A stretch of DNA of 64,000 nucleotides from Alphaproteobacteria bacterium. Its GTDB lineage: Bacteria; Pseudomonadota; Alphaproteobacteria; Ferrovibrionales; Ferrovibrionaceae. The notes beneath the pieces are model-generated. The model made no database searches. It was not told where the DNA came from and saw nothing but the letters and a program-made list of their open reading frames with translations. Where the stretch lies: positions 124,001 to 188,000 of the forward strand of contig JAFKFH010000006.1 of NCBI GenBank assembly GCA_017307375.1, in the 5' to 3' direction. Positions 44,831 to 53,153 of this stretch are shown here, one piece after another; the first letter of the stretch is position 1, and every line of letters begins with the position of its first letter. The translations under genes and the position numbers were made by a program.

Positions 44831-46567
44831 TCAGGTCTGCAGCACGTAGGTACCCGGGGCGTCGCACACGGCCTCGTAACCCTTCGCGGCATTGCCCGTC
44901 TCAGGTGCGGCGACCCGCTTGGGCGCGGAATGGGCGTCGAGCCAGCCGAACCATTCGTCCCACCACGATCCGTTCTTCTGCGGCGCCGTCGCCTGCCATT
45001 CGTCGGCGGACTGGCACAGCCCGCGGGCTTCGCGGGTGGCGACACGGTAATGCCGCCCGCCGTGGCCAGGCTCGCTGACGATGCCGGCGTTGTGGCCGCC
45101 GCTGGTCAGCACGAAGGTGATGTCGGTGTCGGTGAGGTAGTGGATCTTGTAGACGGATTTCCAGGGCGCCACGTGGTCGCGCTCGGTCCCGACGACGAAC
45201 AGTGGCAAGCGGATGTTCTGCAGCGCCGCCGGCCGGCCTTCGACGATGAACCGCCCGGTAGCCAGGTCGTTCTCAAGATAGAGCCGGCGCAGATAGTCGG
45301 CATGCATGCGGTAGGGCATGCGCGTGGCATCGGCGTTCCAGGCCATCAGATCGTTCATCGGCGTGCGTTCGCCCATCAGGTAGTCGTGGACCAGATGGGA
45401 CCAGACCAGGTCGTTGGTGCGCAACAACTGGAAGGCGCCCGCCATCTGGCCGCCCGACAGGTAGCCGCGCTGCCACATCAGGCTTTCCAGCACCTGCATC
45501 TGGCTGTCGTCGATGAACAGTGCCAGTTCGCCCGGCTCGCTGAAATCGGTCTGCGCGGCAAGCAGGGTCAGCGAGGCCAGCCGGTCGTCGCCCGTGGCCG
45601 CCATGGCGGCGGCGGCGATCGACATCAGCGTGCCGCCCAGGCAGTAGCCGGTCGCATGCACCTTGCGGCCGGGCATGATCGCGTTGATTGCGGCCAGCGC
45701 CGCCATCACCCCCTCGCGCCGATAGTCGTCGAAGGTGACCTCGCTATCCTCCGCGCCGGGATTCGCCCAGGAAATGCAGAAGACGGTCTTGCCCTGGCCG
45801 ACCAGGTGACGGATCAGCGAATTCTGCGGCGACAGGTCAAGGATATAATACTTCATGATCCAGGCCGGCACGATCAGCACCGGCTCGGCCGTGACCGTCT
45901 CGGTCGCCGGCGCATACTGGATCAGTTCGATCAGCCGGTTGCGGTAGACGACCTTGCCCGGTGTGATCGCCACGTCGCGCCCGACCGCAAAATTCTCGGT
46001 ACCGGCCGGCGGCTCGCCGCTGATCTGGCGCCGGGCATCATCCTGCCAGTTGCGCATGCCCTGCAGGAAGTTCGCGCCGCCGGTCTCGATCGACCGGCGG
46101 ATCACCTCGGGGTTGGTGAACGGGTTGTTCGACGGCGAGAAGACGTCGAGCACCTGGCGGGCGGTGAATGCGACGATGTCGCGATTATGCGGATTCATGC
46201 CCGGGATTTCGGCCGTGGCGTTGTGCCACCACTGCTGCTGCATCAGGAAGGCCTGGGCCAGCAGGCTGTAGGGCGGGCGGGACCAGCCGGCCCCGCGGAA
46301 ACGGTTGTCGCCCGGCAGCGGCTCGATCGCCGGCGGGGCCTCGGGATCGAACATCGCGGCGGCGGCATGGGCGATCAGCCGCGCGGCCTTGCGCCCGGCC
46401 TTCGAGGCCAGTTCCAGCCGCTTGCCCGGCGCCCCGGCGAGATGCAGCGACCAGTCGGTCAGGCCGAGCAGGAGAGCCGCGGGCGACAGACCGCCCGAGA
46501 GCTGCGCCACGCCGGCCTGTCTCGCCCGATCGAGCGAGCGATAGAGGTCGATACCGGTTTCACCCAT
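44831..46567 (-). CDS. phaC: class I poly(3-hydroxyalkanoate) synthase
   Basis: The 578-residue protein has the PHA synthase triad: C309 in the lipase-like box TGYCLGGTLM, D464 in GTERDHVAPWKSVYK and H492 in TSGGHNAGI. The N-terminal domain has FLMQQQWWHNATAEIPGM and PSNNPFTNPEV, standard for class I. It polymerises 3-hydroxyacyl-CoA into cytoplasmic storage granules. No phaA, phaB or phasin gene lies beside it. It is upstream of, but 96 bases from, the IclR gene and is probably transcribed separately. Confidence 0.95.
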   Translation of the reverse strand: MGETGIDLYRSLDRARQAGVAQLSGGLSPAALLLGLTDWSLHLAGAPGKRLELASKAGRKAARLIAHAAAAMFDPEAPPAIEPLPGDNRFRGAGWSRPPYSLLAQAFLMQQQWWHNATAEIPGMNPHNRDIVAFTARQVLDVFSPSNNPFTNPEVIRRSIETGGANFLQGMRNWQDDARRQISGEPPAGTENFAVGRDVAITPGKVVYRNRLIELIQYAPATETVTAEPVLIVPAWIMKYYILDLSPQNSLIRHLVGQGKTVFCISWANPGAEDSEVTFDDYRREGVMAALAAINAIMPGRKVHATGYCLGGTLMSIAAAAMAATGDDRLASLTLLAAQTDFSEPGELALFIDDSQMQVLESLMWQRGYLSGGQMAGAFQLLRTNDLVWSHLVHDYLMGERTPMNDLMAWNADATRMPYRMHADYLRRLYLENDLATGRFIVEGRPAALQNIRLPLFVVGTERDHVAPWKSVYKIHYLTDTDITFVLTSGGHNAGIVSEPGHGGRHYRVATREARGLCQSADEWQATAPQKNGSWWDEWFGWLDAHSAPKRVAAPETGNAAKGYEAVCDAPGTYVLQT

Positions 46568-46598
46568 GGACAGTCTCCTTGCACGCCGTTTGCAGCCG

Positions 46599-46628
46599 AT
46601 AAGTCGGTCGCCCGGCCGGAAACGTCAA
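46599..46628 (-). promoter_or_regulatory. weak sigma-70-like promoter candidate for phaC
   Basis: On the minus strand TTGACG (46628-46623) is followed after 18 bases by ACTTAT (46604-46599), 32 bases before the phaC ATG. The -35 is good and the -10 poor, so this is tentative. The rest of the 104-bp gap shows nothing. Confidence 0.25.
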
Positions 46629-46671
46629 TGCGACGAAACGAACCAGCCCGATCGGATGAGGTCCGCCGCCG

Positions 46672-47061
46672 CTATCCCCGGCGCCGGACCTTGGATCTGT
46701 TGTGGGCAATGGCCGCGCGGACGAGCGCTTTCAGCGCTCTCTCGTCGATGTCGTCGCCCTCGTGGAGGTCGATGGCGCGCCGGGTATTGCCGTCCAGGCT
46801 GGCATTGAACAGCCCGGCCGGATCGTCGAGCGATGCGCCCCGGGCAAAGGTCAGCTTGACCGTCGCCTTGTAGGTCTCGCCGGTGCAGATGATGCCGGCG
46901 TTCGACCAGACCGGCACGCCCCGCCATTTCCATTCCTCGACGATATCCGGATCGGCCTGCCTGATGAGGCTGCGCAGCCGGGCAAGCATCTCGCCCCGCC
47001 AGTCGCCCAGCTCCTGGATGCGACCATCGATCAGGTCGGATGCGGATTTTGGCTCGACCAT
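46672..47061 (-). CDS. DUF1801 domain protein
   Basis: The 129-residue protein has the DUF1801/YdhG-like pattern: RLRSLIRQADPDIVEEWKWRGVPVWS near residue 30 (core EEWKWRGVPVW), then KLTFARGASLDDP and a conserved GNTRRAIDLHEGDDIDERALKALVRAAI end. The biochemical role of the family is not established. A GGAGA site lies before the ATG at 47061. It is divergent from the TRAP small permease with 122 bases between. Confidence 0.85.
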   Translation of the reverse strand: MVEPKSASDLIDGRIQELGDWRGEMLARLRSLIRQADPDIVEEWKWRGVPVWSNAGIICTGETYKATVKLTFARGASLDDPAGLFNASLDGNTRRAIDLHEGDDIDERALKALVRAAIAHNRSKVRRRG

Positions 47062-47183
47062 GGCGATCTCCTTCCGGTGGGGACGACATGCTACGGGACC
47101 GTGCGCCCGGAACCCAGCACGCCCCGCTTGCATCTTCCATTCGACTATGGGTTGAATACGCCGTCGCCCGCCGGAGAAACTCG

Positions 47184-47696
47184 ATGGGATCTGCCCACCG
47201 CAACGACGCCTTTCCCCGGCCGCTCGCGTTGCTCGACAGGGGCATCGGCCGCCTGCTGGCCGCCGGTCGCTGGCTGGTGCTGCCGGTCACGCTGTTGCTG
47301 TTCCTGCAATGGCCGTTGCGGGACTTGATCCAGGCATGGTCGCGCGATGCCAACGATCTTGCCCAATGGCTGTTTGCGCTCTACGTCAGCATGGCGATGA
47401 CCTTCGCCTCGCGCGAGGGCAGCCATCTCGCCGCGGATGCCTTGGCCCAGCGCTACGGTGCACGCACGCGCGACCGTCTGCGGCGTATCGGCAATCTCGT
47501 CGCGGTGCTGCCCTGGGCGTTGTTCGTGCTGGTCGCCGGCGCGCCGTTCGTCTGGCAATCGCTGCGCCAGCTCGAAGGTTTTCCCGATACCTACAATCCC
47601 GGCTATTTCCTGATCAAGGTGGCCGCCTGGCTGATGGCGTTGCTGGCCGGGGCGCAAGCCCTGCTCGACCTCTCCCGGCCGCGGACGGAGGGTTGA
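47184..47696 (+). CDS. TRAP transporter small permease subunit (DctQ type)
   Basis: The 170-residue protein has four hydrophobic helices and the DctQ-type REGSHLAADALAQRYGARTRDRLRRIG loop (core EGSHLAADALAQ) between helices 2 and 3. CGGAGA lies 6 bases before the ATG at 47184. It is followed after 3 bases by the large subunit. No DctP binding protein lies on either side. Confidence 0.85.
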   Translation: MGSAHRNDAFPRPLALLDRGIGRLLAAGRWLVLPVTLLLFLQWPLRDLIQAWSRDANDLAQWLFALYVSMAMTFASREGSHLAADALAQRYGARTRDRLRRIGNLVAVLPWALFVLVAGAPFVWQSLRQLEGFPDTYNPGYFLIKVAAWLMALLAGAQALLDLSRPRTEG

Positions 47697-47699
47697 GCG

Positions 47700-49130
47700 A
47701 TGGCGTATGCTGGCCTCGCCATGCTCGTCCTGGTCGCCGCGCTGATGGCCTTGACCGGCCTGCCGGCCTTCATGGTCCTGACCGGTGTGGCGGTCGGCTT
47801 CTCGGGCCTGGGCCTCGCCGTCGGCGCCTTCGATGCCGGCTGGCTGGGCGCCTTGCCAGGCCGGATCGTCGGCCTGCTGGAGCAGGACCTGCTGCAGGCC
47901 CTGCCGCTCTACGTGCTGATGGGGGCGCTGCTCAATGCCTTGCCGCTGATCGACCGCCTGTTTCGAGCGGTCGGCGCCGTCGCCGGGCGCTCGGGCGCCG
48001 GGCCGCGCCTGGCGGCGCTCGGCGTCGGCGCGATGCTGGCGCCGATGAACGGCTCGGTCGGGGCGAGCGTCGCGGCCCTGTCGCGTATCGTCCAGCCGCG
48101 GCTGGTCGCCCGCGGCGTGGCCGCCGGTCCGGGGCTTGCCACGATCTGCGTCGCCGCCACGCTCGGTGTCGTCGTGCCGCCGTCGCTGGTACTGATCCTG
48201 CTGTCCGACGCAATGATGCGCGCCCATACCGAGGCGCTGAACGCCACCGGACGGTTCGAACGGGTGATCAACACCCAGGACATGTTTCGGGGCGCGCTCG
48301 GCCCGGCCTTGCTGCTGATCGTGCTGCTGCTGGCCTGGACCTGGTGGCAGGGCCGGCGCCTGCCCGCCATCGCCGAACGCGAAGCGCTGGCGCGGCGCGA
48401 CTGGTGGACGGCCGGGATCACCCTGGCCGCCATCGTGGCTTTGCTGGCGGCGGTCGCCATCGGCTATCTCTATGCCGTCGAGGCGGCGGCCTTCGGGGCC
48501 GTCGCGCTGCTGGTCTTCGGCCTTGCCGGCGGCAGTCTCGACCGCCGAGGCCTGGCCGATCTATTGCGCGCCACCATGGCGATCACCGGCGCCCTGTTCG
48601 CATTGTTCGTCGCCGCGACGACCTTCACGCTGGTGCTGCGCGGCTTCGGGACCGACCGTCTGCTCGACCAGGCGATCGCGGCGATACCGGGCGGCGCTGC
48701 CGGCAAGACGGTCGCGGTACTTGCCGCCATTGCCGTGTCGGCCTTCGTGCTCGACGCCTTCGAGATCATTTTCGTGATCGTGCCGATCGTCATGCCGCCG
48801 CTGCTGGCGGCGGCGCCCGATGCGGTCTGGATCGCCGTGCTGACGCTGCTGGTGCTGCAGGCGAGTTTCCTGATCCCGCCATTCGGCTATGCCGTGATGG
48901 CCGCGCGCAGCGCGATGGCGCGGCCGGTGCCTTTACGGCAACTCGCCCCGGCGCTGCTGCCGATGCTGGCGCTGCAGCTGCTGGTGCTGGCCGCGACGGC
49001 GGCGATCCCGGCAATCGCGCATCTGTTCGTGCCGGAGATCGCGGCCACTGCCCCCGGCTCGGCGACCGACGGCGATGCCGAGCTGCGCCGCCAGCTCGAC
49101 AGCCTGACGCCTGCCGATCAGGAGGAGTGA
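47700..49130 (+). CDS. TRAP transporter large permease subunit (DctM type)
   Basis: The 476-residue protein has about twelve or more membrane helices and DctM signatures: LPLYVLMGALLNALPLIDRLFRA near residue 70, NGSVGASVAALSRIVQP and ATLGVVVPPSLVLILL. A longer central loop (about residues 170-215) suits the larger-type DctM subgroup. With the small subunit it would form a sodium-driven carboxylate or related importer. Its last bases overlap the convergent FAD protein gene by 13 bases. Confidence 0.92.
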   Translation: MAYAGLAMLVLVAALMALTGLPAFMVLTGVAVGFSGLGLAVGAFDAGWLGALPGRIVGLLEQDLLQALPLYVLMGALLNALPLIDRLFRAVGAVAGRSGAGPRLAALGVGAMLAPMNGSVGASVAALSRIVQPRLVARGVAAGPGLATICVAATLGVVVPPSLVLILLSDAMMRAHTEALNATGRFERVINTQDMFRGALGPALLLIVLLLAWTWWQGRRLPAIAEREALARRDWWTAGITLAAIVALLAAVAIGYLYAVEAAAFGAVALLVFGLAGGSLDRRGLADLLRATMAITGALFALFVAATTFTLVLRGFGTDRLLDQAIAAIPGGAAGKTVAVLAAIAVSAFVLDAFEIIFVIVPIVMPPLLAAAPDAVWIAVLTLLVLQASFLIPPFGYAVMAARSAMARPVPLRQLAPALLPMLALQLLVLAATAAIPAIAHLFVPEIAATAPGSATDGDAELRRQLDSLTPADQEE

Positions 49131-50518
49131 ACGACCAGCCGGCCCGCCGCCGCCCCGGCCAACCGGCCGAGCGTGACGGCACTGGCAAGCCCGTTGCCCG
49201 AAAGATAGCCGGCAACCCCGTCGCCCGAGATGCCGCGCGCCGCGCCGCCGCCGGCAAACAGGTTGGGCAGCGGCCGGCCGGCCTGATCGAGAACCCTGGT
49301 CTCCCGGTCGATGGCGAGGCCACCCTGGGTATGGAACAGCGCGCCGGTGACGCGCACGGCATGGAAAGGCGCGGCCAGCCTGGGCACCCCGGCAAAATTG
49401 CGCCCGAACGGATCGGCGGCGCCCTCCTTGGCGCGATCGACGGCGGCGAAGGTCGCGGCCAACGCGTCGGGATCGAGATCGAGCAGGGCGGCAAGCCCGG
49501 CGACGCTGTCTGCCTGGCGTATCGCTCCCTGCGCCTCGGCCTCGCGGAAATCCTCGAACTGCCGGGCCACGGCGGCGATGCGCGCGTCGAAGATCGAATA
49601 GGCCATGGCCCCGGGCTGGGCCAGCACCTTGACCGCCTGTTCGGAATAGCCGTGCGCCTCGTCCGAGAACCGGTGGCCACCGGTGTTCACCTGGAAGCCG
49701 CCTTCCATGATCACCGCCCAGGTGATCAGGATGCCGTGCGGCGAGGCGACCGAGCCATGGCCCTGATAGGCGCCGAGATCGGCCGCCCGGGCGCCGAGGC
49801 CGGCCCCCCATCTGATCGCATCGCCCTGATTGCCGGGATGGCCGAAATAGAGCGCCCCGGCCATCTCGGGGATATGGGTCGCCACCAGGTCCCGGGCGCC
49901 GCCATAGCCGTTGCAGGCGAGGACGAGGGCGCGACAGGCCAGCCGTTCCTCGCGTCCGTCGGGCCGGCGGAACGCCAGGCCATGGACCCGTCGCTCATCG
50001 TCGGCGAACAGCGTGGTGACGACGGCGTCGGCGATCAGCGGGATGTCGGCCCGCTCGACCGCGGCGCGCAGCTGGTCGATCAGTTCGGCCCCGGCGCGCC
50101 GCGGCGTGCCGTGCATGCGCAGGCGGGAATGGCCGGGATAGCGGAAGCCTTCGACGATGTCGAGCTGCAGCCCGTGGCGATCGGCCAGCCATTCGATCGC
50201 CGGTCCCCCCTCGCGCGCGATCAGCGCGACCTGCTCGGGATCGGCGCGGCCGTGGTTCTTGGCCATGATGTCGGCGGCGAACAGCGCCGGATCGTCGTCG
50301 ATGTCGCGGGCGCGCTGGAACCGCGTGCCCGCCGCCGGGATCAGCCCGGCCGACAAGGCGGTTGAGCCGGAGGGGACCGCGTCGCGCTCCAGCACGACGA
50401 CCTCGGCGCCCAGTTCATGCGCGGCAAGCGCGGCGGTCAGGCCGCAGGCGCCGGCACCGACGATGGCGACGGCGATTTCCTCGGCCGGGCCCAGCTCGGA
50501 TGCCGGCCGGATGCTCAC
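49118..50518 (-). CDS. FAD-dependent oxidoreductase, FrdA/KstD-like
   Basis: The 466-residue flavoprotein has the FAD motif VAIVGAGACGLTAALAAHELGA (start near residue 16), the STALSAGLIPAAGTRFQ segment, LACNGYGG, and an FAD-binding C-terminus NLFAGGGAARGISGDGVAGYLSGNG. The fold is that of the fumarate-reductase/3-ketosteroid-dehydrogenase group, which reduces or introduces C=C bonds next to carbonyls. It is the last gene of the GntR-led operon and overlaps the hydrolase gene start-to-stop (ATGA). It would adjust saturation of the pathway intermediate; substrate unknown. Confidence 0.88.
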   Translation of the reverse strand: MSIRPASELGPAEEIAVAIVGAGACGLTAALAAHELGAEVVVLERDAVPSGSTALSAGLIPAAGTRFQRARDIDDDPALFAADIMAKNHGRADPEQVALIAREGGPAIEWLADRHGLQLDIVEGFRYPGHSRLRMHGTPRRAGAELIDQLRAAVERADIPLIADAVVTTLFADDERRVHGLAFRRPDGREERLACRALVLACNGYGGARDLVATHIPEMAGALYFGHPGNQGDAIRWGAGLGARAADLGAYQGHGSVASPHGILITWAVIMEGGFQVNTGGHRFSDEAHGYSEQAVKVLAQPGAMAYSIFDARIAAVARQFEDFREAEAQGAIRQADSVAGLAALLDLDPDALAATFAAVDRAKEGAADPFGRNFAGVPRLAAPFHAVRVTGALFHTQGGLAIDRETRVLDQAGRPLPNLFAGGGAARGISGDGVAGYLSGNGLASAVTLGRLAGAAAGRLVVHSS

Positions 50519-51117
50519 GCCGCGACCTGGGCGATGAACTCGGCGCAGGTCATAACCGGGCTGACTGCGCCCAGCGAGGCGACGGTGACGTCGTGCGTCT
50601 CGCGCTTGAAGGCGGCGCAGCCGTCGGACAACAGGATCGTCTCGAACTCGCGGACATGGGCGTCGCGCAACGTCGCGGCTACCCCGCCATTGGTGACGAT
50701 GCCGGCAAAGACCAGCCGGTCGATGCCGGCCCGCCGCAGCACGAATTCGAGGCGCGACATGTAGAAGGCCGAATAGGCGACCTTCTCGACCGAGAATTCC
50801 GCCGGCGCCAGGTCGTCGACCAGCGCCTGGCCCCAGCTGCCCGGGGCGAAGTCACCGCGGGCCAGGAACGGTCGCAGGGCCTTCAGGTGCCTGGCGATCA
50901 GCGGTTCGCCGTCGCGGTCGGGCACCAGGGTGAACAGGGTCGAGACCACGACGCCGCCGGCGGCGCGCAAGGCGGCGATGACCGGCTTCAGCCGACCCGG
51001 CAGGGCGGCGATATCCGCCGCCCCCTGGCCGCCGCGGGCATAGGCGCCGTCGGGATGGATGAAGTCGTTCTGCAGGTCGACCAGCACCAGGGCGGTGCGC
51101 GTCCAGTCTTGGCTCAT
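50515..51117 (-). CDS. isochorismatase-fold hydrolase lacking the nucleophilic cysteine
   Basis: The 200-residue protein keeps the family aspartate (D14 in LVDLQNDF) and lysine (K112 in VEKVAYSAF). The motif that normally reads TN-x-C-V is GIVTNGGVAAT, with G145 where the cysteine nucleophile should be. True isochorismatases (EntB/PhzD) also lack this cysteine, so a non-amidase reaction or a changed mechanism is possible. Its start overlaps hyuA (ATGA). The context implies it acts on the ring-opened product, but the missing cysteine weakens an amidase call. Confidence 0.82.
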   Translation of the reverse strand: MSQDWTRTALVLVDLQNDFIHPDGAYARGGQGAADIAALPGRLKPVIAALRAAGGVVVSTLFTLVPDRDGEPLIARHLKALRPFLARGDFAPGSWGQALVDDLAPAEFSVEKVAYSAFYMSRLEFVLRRAGIDRLVFAGIVTNGGVAATLRDAHVREFETILLSDGCAAFKRETHDVTVASLGAVSPVMTCAEFIAQVAA

Positions 51118-53153
51118 GACAGCACCACATTGCCGAAGTCGTCGACGCGGGCGGTCTGGCCCGGTTCGACGATGATGGTCGTGTCGAGCTGTTCCAGCAC
51201 CGCCGGGCCGGCGATCTCGGCCCCGACCGGCAGGGCCAGGCGGTCATAGACCGGGGTGTCGGCCCAGGCACCCGCCGCAAACATCGGCCGGCTGCCGGTC
51301 CGGGCTGCCGCGATGCTGCCCGTCCCCGTCGGCGCCAGGCGCTTCAGGTCGAGCTTGGGCCGTCGGCCGATCACCGCGAGGCGCAGGTTCAGGAGGCGGA
51401 CGGCAATGCCGTCGAGCAGCCGGCCATAGGCCTTCAGGTAGGCTCGTTCGAACGCGCCGCGCAACGTCCCGGCATCGTCCAGGTCGGCTGCCTCCAGTGC
51501 CACGGCGAGCGTATGAGTCTGGCCGACATAGGACATGTCGGCCTCGATCACCACGTCCTCGGCGGTGAACATCACCTCGGCCCTGGCGAGCAGCCGCCGG
51601 CCCTGGGCGGTCAGTTCCGCGGCCCGTGCCGCCAGCGCGGCGGCGTCGAGCTGGCCGAGCTGGCGGTTGATCGTGTGGACGAAGTCGTAGCGCATGTCGG
51701 CGATGACGCAGCCCAAAGCCGAGGTGACGCCGGGGTAGCGCGGCACCAGGGCGCTTTTCAGGCCGACATCCCGGATCAGGGCGCCGGCATGCAGGGCGCC
51801 ACCGCCGCCGAAGGGCAGGGCGGCGAAATCGCGCGGGTCGTAGCCACGCTCGATCGAGACGAGGCGCAGGGCGCCGGCCATGCGCGCATTGGCGACGCGC
51901 AGGATGGCATCGGCGGCCGCGACGGCGTCGAGCCCGAGCGGCTTGCCCACATGCTTCTCGATCGCGGCGCGCGCCGCCTCGACGTCCAGCCGCTTCAGCT
52001 TGCCGCCGATCGGGCGCTCGGCATTGATGCGGCCGAGCACGACGTTGGCATCGGTCACGGTCGGCCGGTCGTTGCCCTGGCCGTAGGCGACCGGGCCAGG
52101 GATCGAACCTGCGCTTTCCGGGCCGATCTGGAGGATGCCGCCGTCGTCGACCCAGGCGATCGAGCCGCCGCCGGCGCCGATCGTGGTGATCTCGATCATC
52201 GGCGACCGCACGACCAGGCCGAAATCGACCGCCGTCTGGGCCGCCAGGGCGATGTCGCCGCCGGCGATCAGCGAGACGTCGAAGCTGGTGCCGCCCATGT
52301 CGCAGGTGATGACGTTGGGATAGCCGGCCGAGGCCGCGATATGGGCCGAGGCGATGACCCCGGCCGCGGGTCCCGACAGTGCGGTGCGGACAGGGCGCTC
52401 CTTGGCGGTATCGACGGTCATCACCCCGCCGTTCGACTGGACGATCAGCAGGTCGCCGGCAAAGCCGTCCTCGCGCAGGCCGGCGTCTAGCCGCTCCAGA
52501 TAGCTCGCGACGACCGGTTGCAGGTAGCCGTTCAGCGCGGCGGTCGAGGTGCGCTCGAATTCGCGGATTTCCGGCAGCAGGTCGGAGGCGACGGTGACAT
52601 GCGGGTTGGGCCAGACCTCGCGCAGCGCGGCCAGCGCGGCCTGCTCGTTGGCCGGATTGGCATAGGCGTTGACGAAGGCGATGGCGACGGCCTGCGCACC
52701 CTTGGCCAGCAGGTCGCGGGCGGCGGCCTTGACCGCCTCGGTATCGACCGGTTCCAGCACCGTGCCGTCGGCCAGCGTGCGCTCGGCCACCTCGACGCGC
52801 AGGTCGCGCGGGATCGGGGGCACGAAGCTGCCCTTCAGGCCCCAGGTCTCGGGCCGGTCGCGCCGGCGCATTTCCAGCACGTCGCGGAAGCCGGCCGTGG
52901 TGATCAGGCCGCAAGGCGCGCCCTTGCGTTCGAGCAGTGCGTTGGTGCCGACCGTTGTGCCATGCACGACGGTCGCGACGGTGTCCAGCCGGTCGAGCTT
53001 GCGGCCCAGCCCGTCGCGGAATCCCGCCGCCTCGTTGCCGCGGGTCGAGGGCACCTTGACCACGTCGCAGGCGCCCGAGGCTTCGTCGAGAAAGAACAGA
53101 TCGGTGAAAGTGCCGCCGACATCGACGCCGACGATGAAACGCTGCTCGCTCAT
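51114..53153 (-). CDS. hyuA: hydantoinase/oxoprolinase A-type subunit
   Basis: The 679-residue protein has the sugar-kinase-like ATPase motifs of the family: VGVDVGGTFTDLFFLDEASG at residue 8, VVHGTTVGTNALLERKGA, CDMGGTSFDVSLI near residue 290 and GYDPRDFAALPFGGGGALHA. HyuA works with HyuB to cleave cyclic amides (hydantoins, 5-oxoproline, lactams) with ATP; acetone-carboxylase-like relatives activate ketones. Its first base touches the hyuB stop. It is the central enzyme of this operon. Confidence 0.92.
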   Translation of the reverse strand: MSEQRFIVGVDVGGTFTDLFFLDEASGACDVVKVPSTRGNEAAGFRDGLGRKLDRLDTVATVVHGTTVGTNALLERKGAPCGLITTAGFRDVLEMRRRDRPETWGLKGSFVPPIPRDLRVEVAERTLADGTVLEPVDTEAVKAAARDLLAKGAQAVAIAFVNAYANPANEQAALAALREVWPNPHVTVASDLLPEIREFERTSTAALNGYLQPVVASYLERLDAGLREDGFAGDLLIVQSNGGVMTVDTAKERPVRTALSGPAAGVIASAHIAASAGYPNVITCDMGGTSFDVSLIAGGDIALAAQTAVDFGLVVRSPMIEITTIGAGGGSIAWVDDGGILQIGPESAGSIPGPVAYGQGNDRPTVTDANVVLGRINAERPIGGKLKRLDVEAARAAIEKHVGKPLGLDAVAAADAILRVANARMAGALRLVSIERGYDPRDFAALPFGGGGALHAGALIRDVGLKSALVPRYPGVTSALGCVIADMRYDFVHTINRQLGQLDAAALAARAAELTAQGRRLLARAEVMFTAEDVVIEADMSYVGQTHTLAVALEAADLDDAGTLRGAFERAYLKAYGRLLDGIAVRLLNLRLAVIGRRPKLDLKRLAPTGTGSIAAARTGSRPMFAAGAWADTPVYDRLALPVGAEIAGPAVLEQLDTTIIVEPGQTARVDDFGNVVLS

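Noticed and set aside
43904-46873. A 989-codon open frame on the plus strand
   Set aside because: It runs antisense to the IclR gene and phaC, both with intact family motifs; its translation has no recognisable domain. It is a GC-rich shadow frame.
47309-50365. A 1018-codon open frame on the plus strand
   Set aside because: It overlaps dctQ and dctM in another frame and the FAD protein in antisense; composition is Arg/Pro/Gly-rich with no domain.
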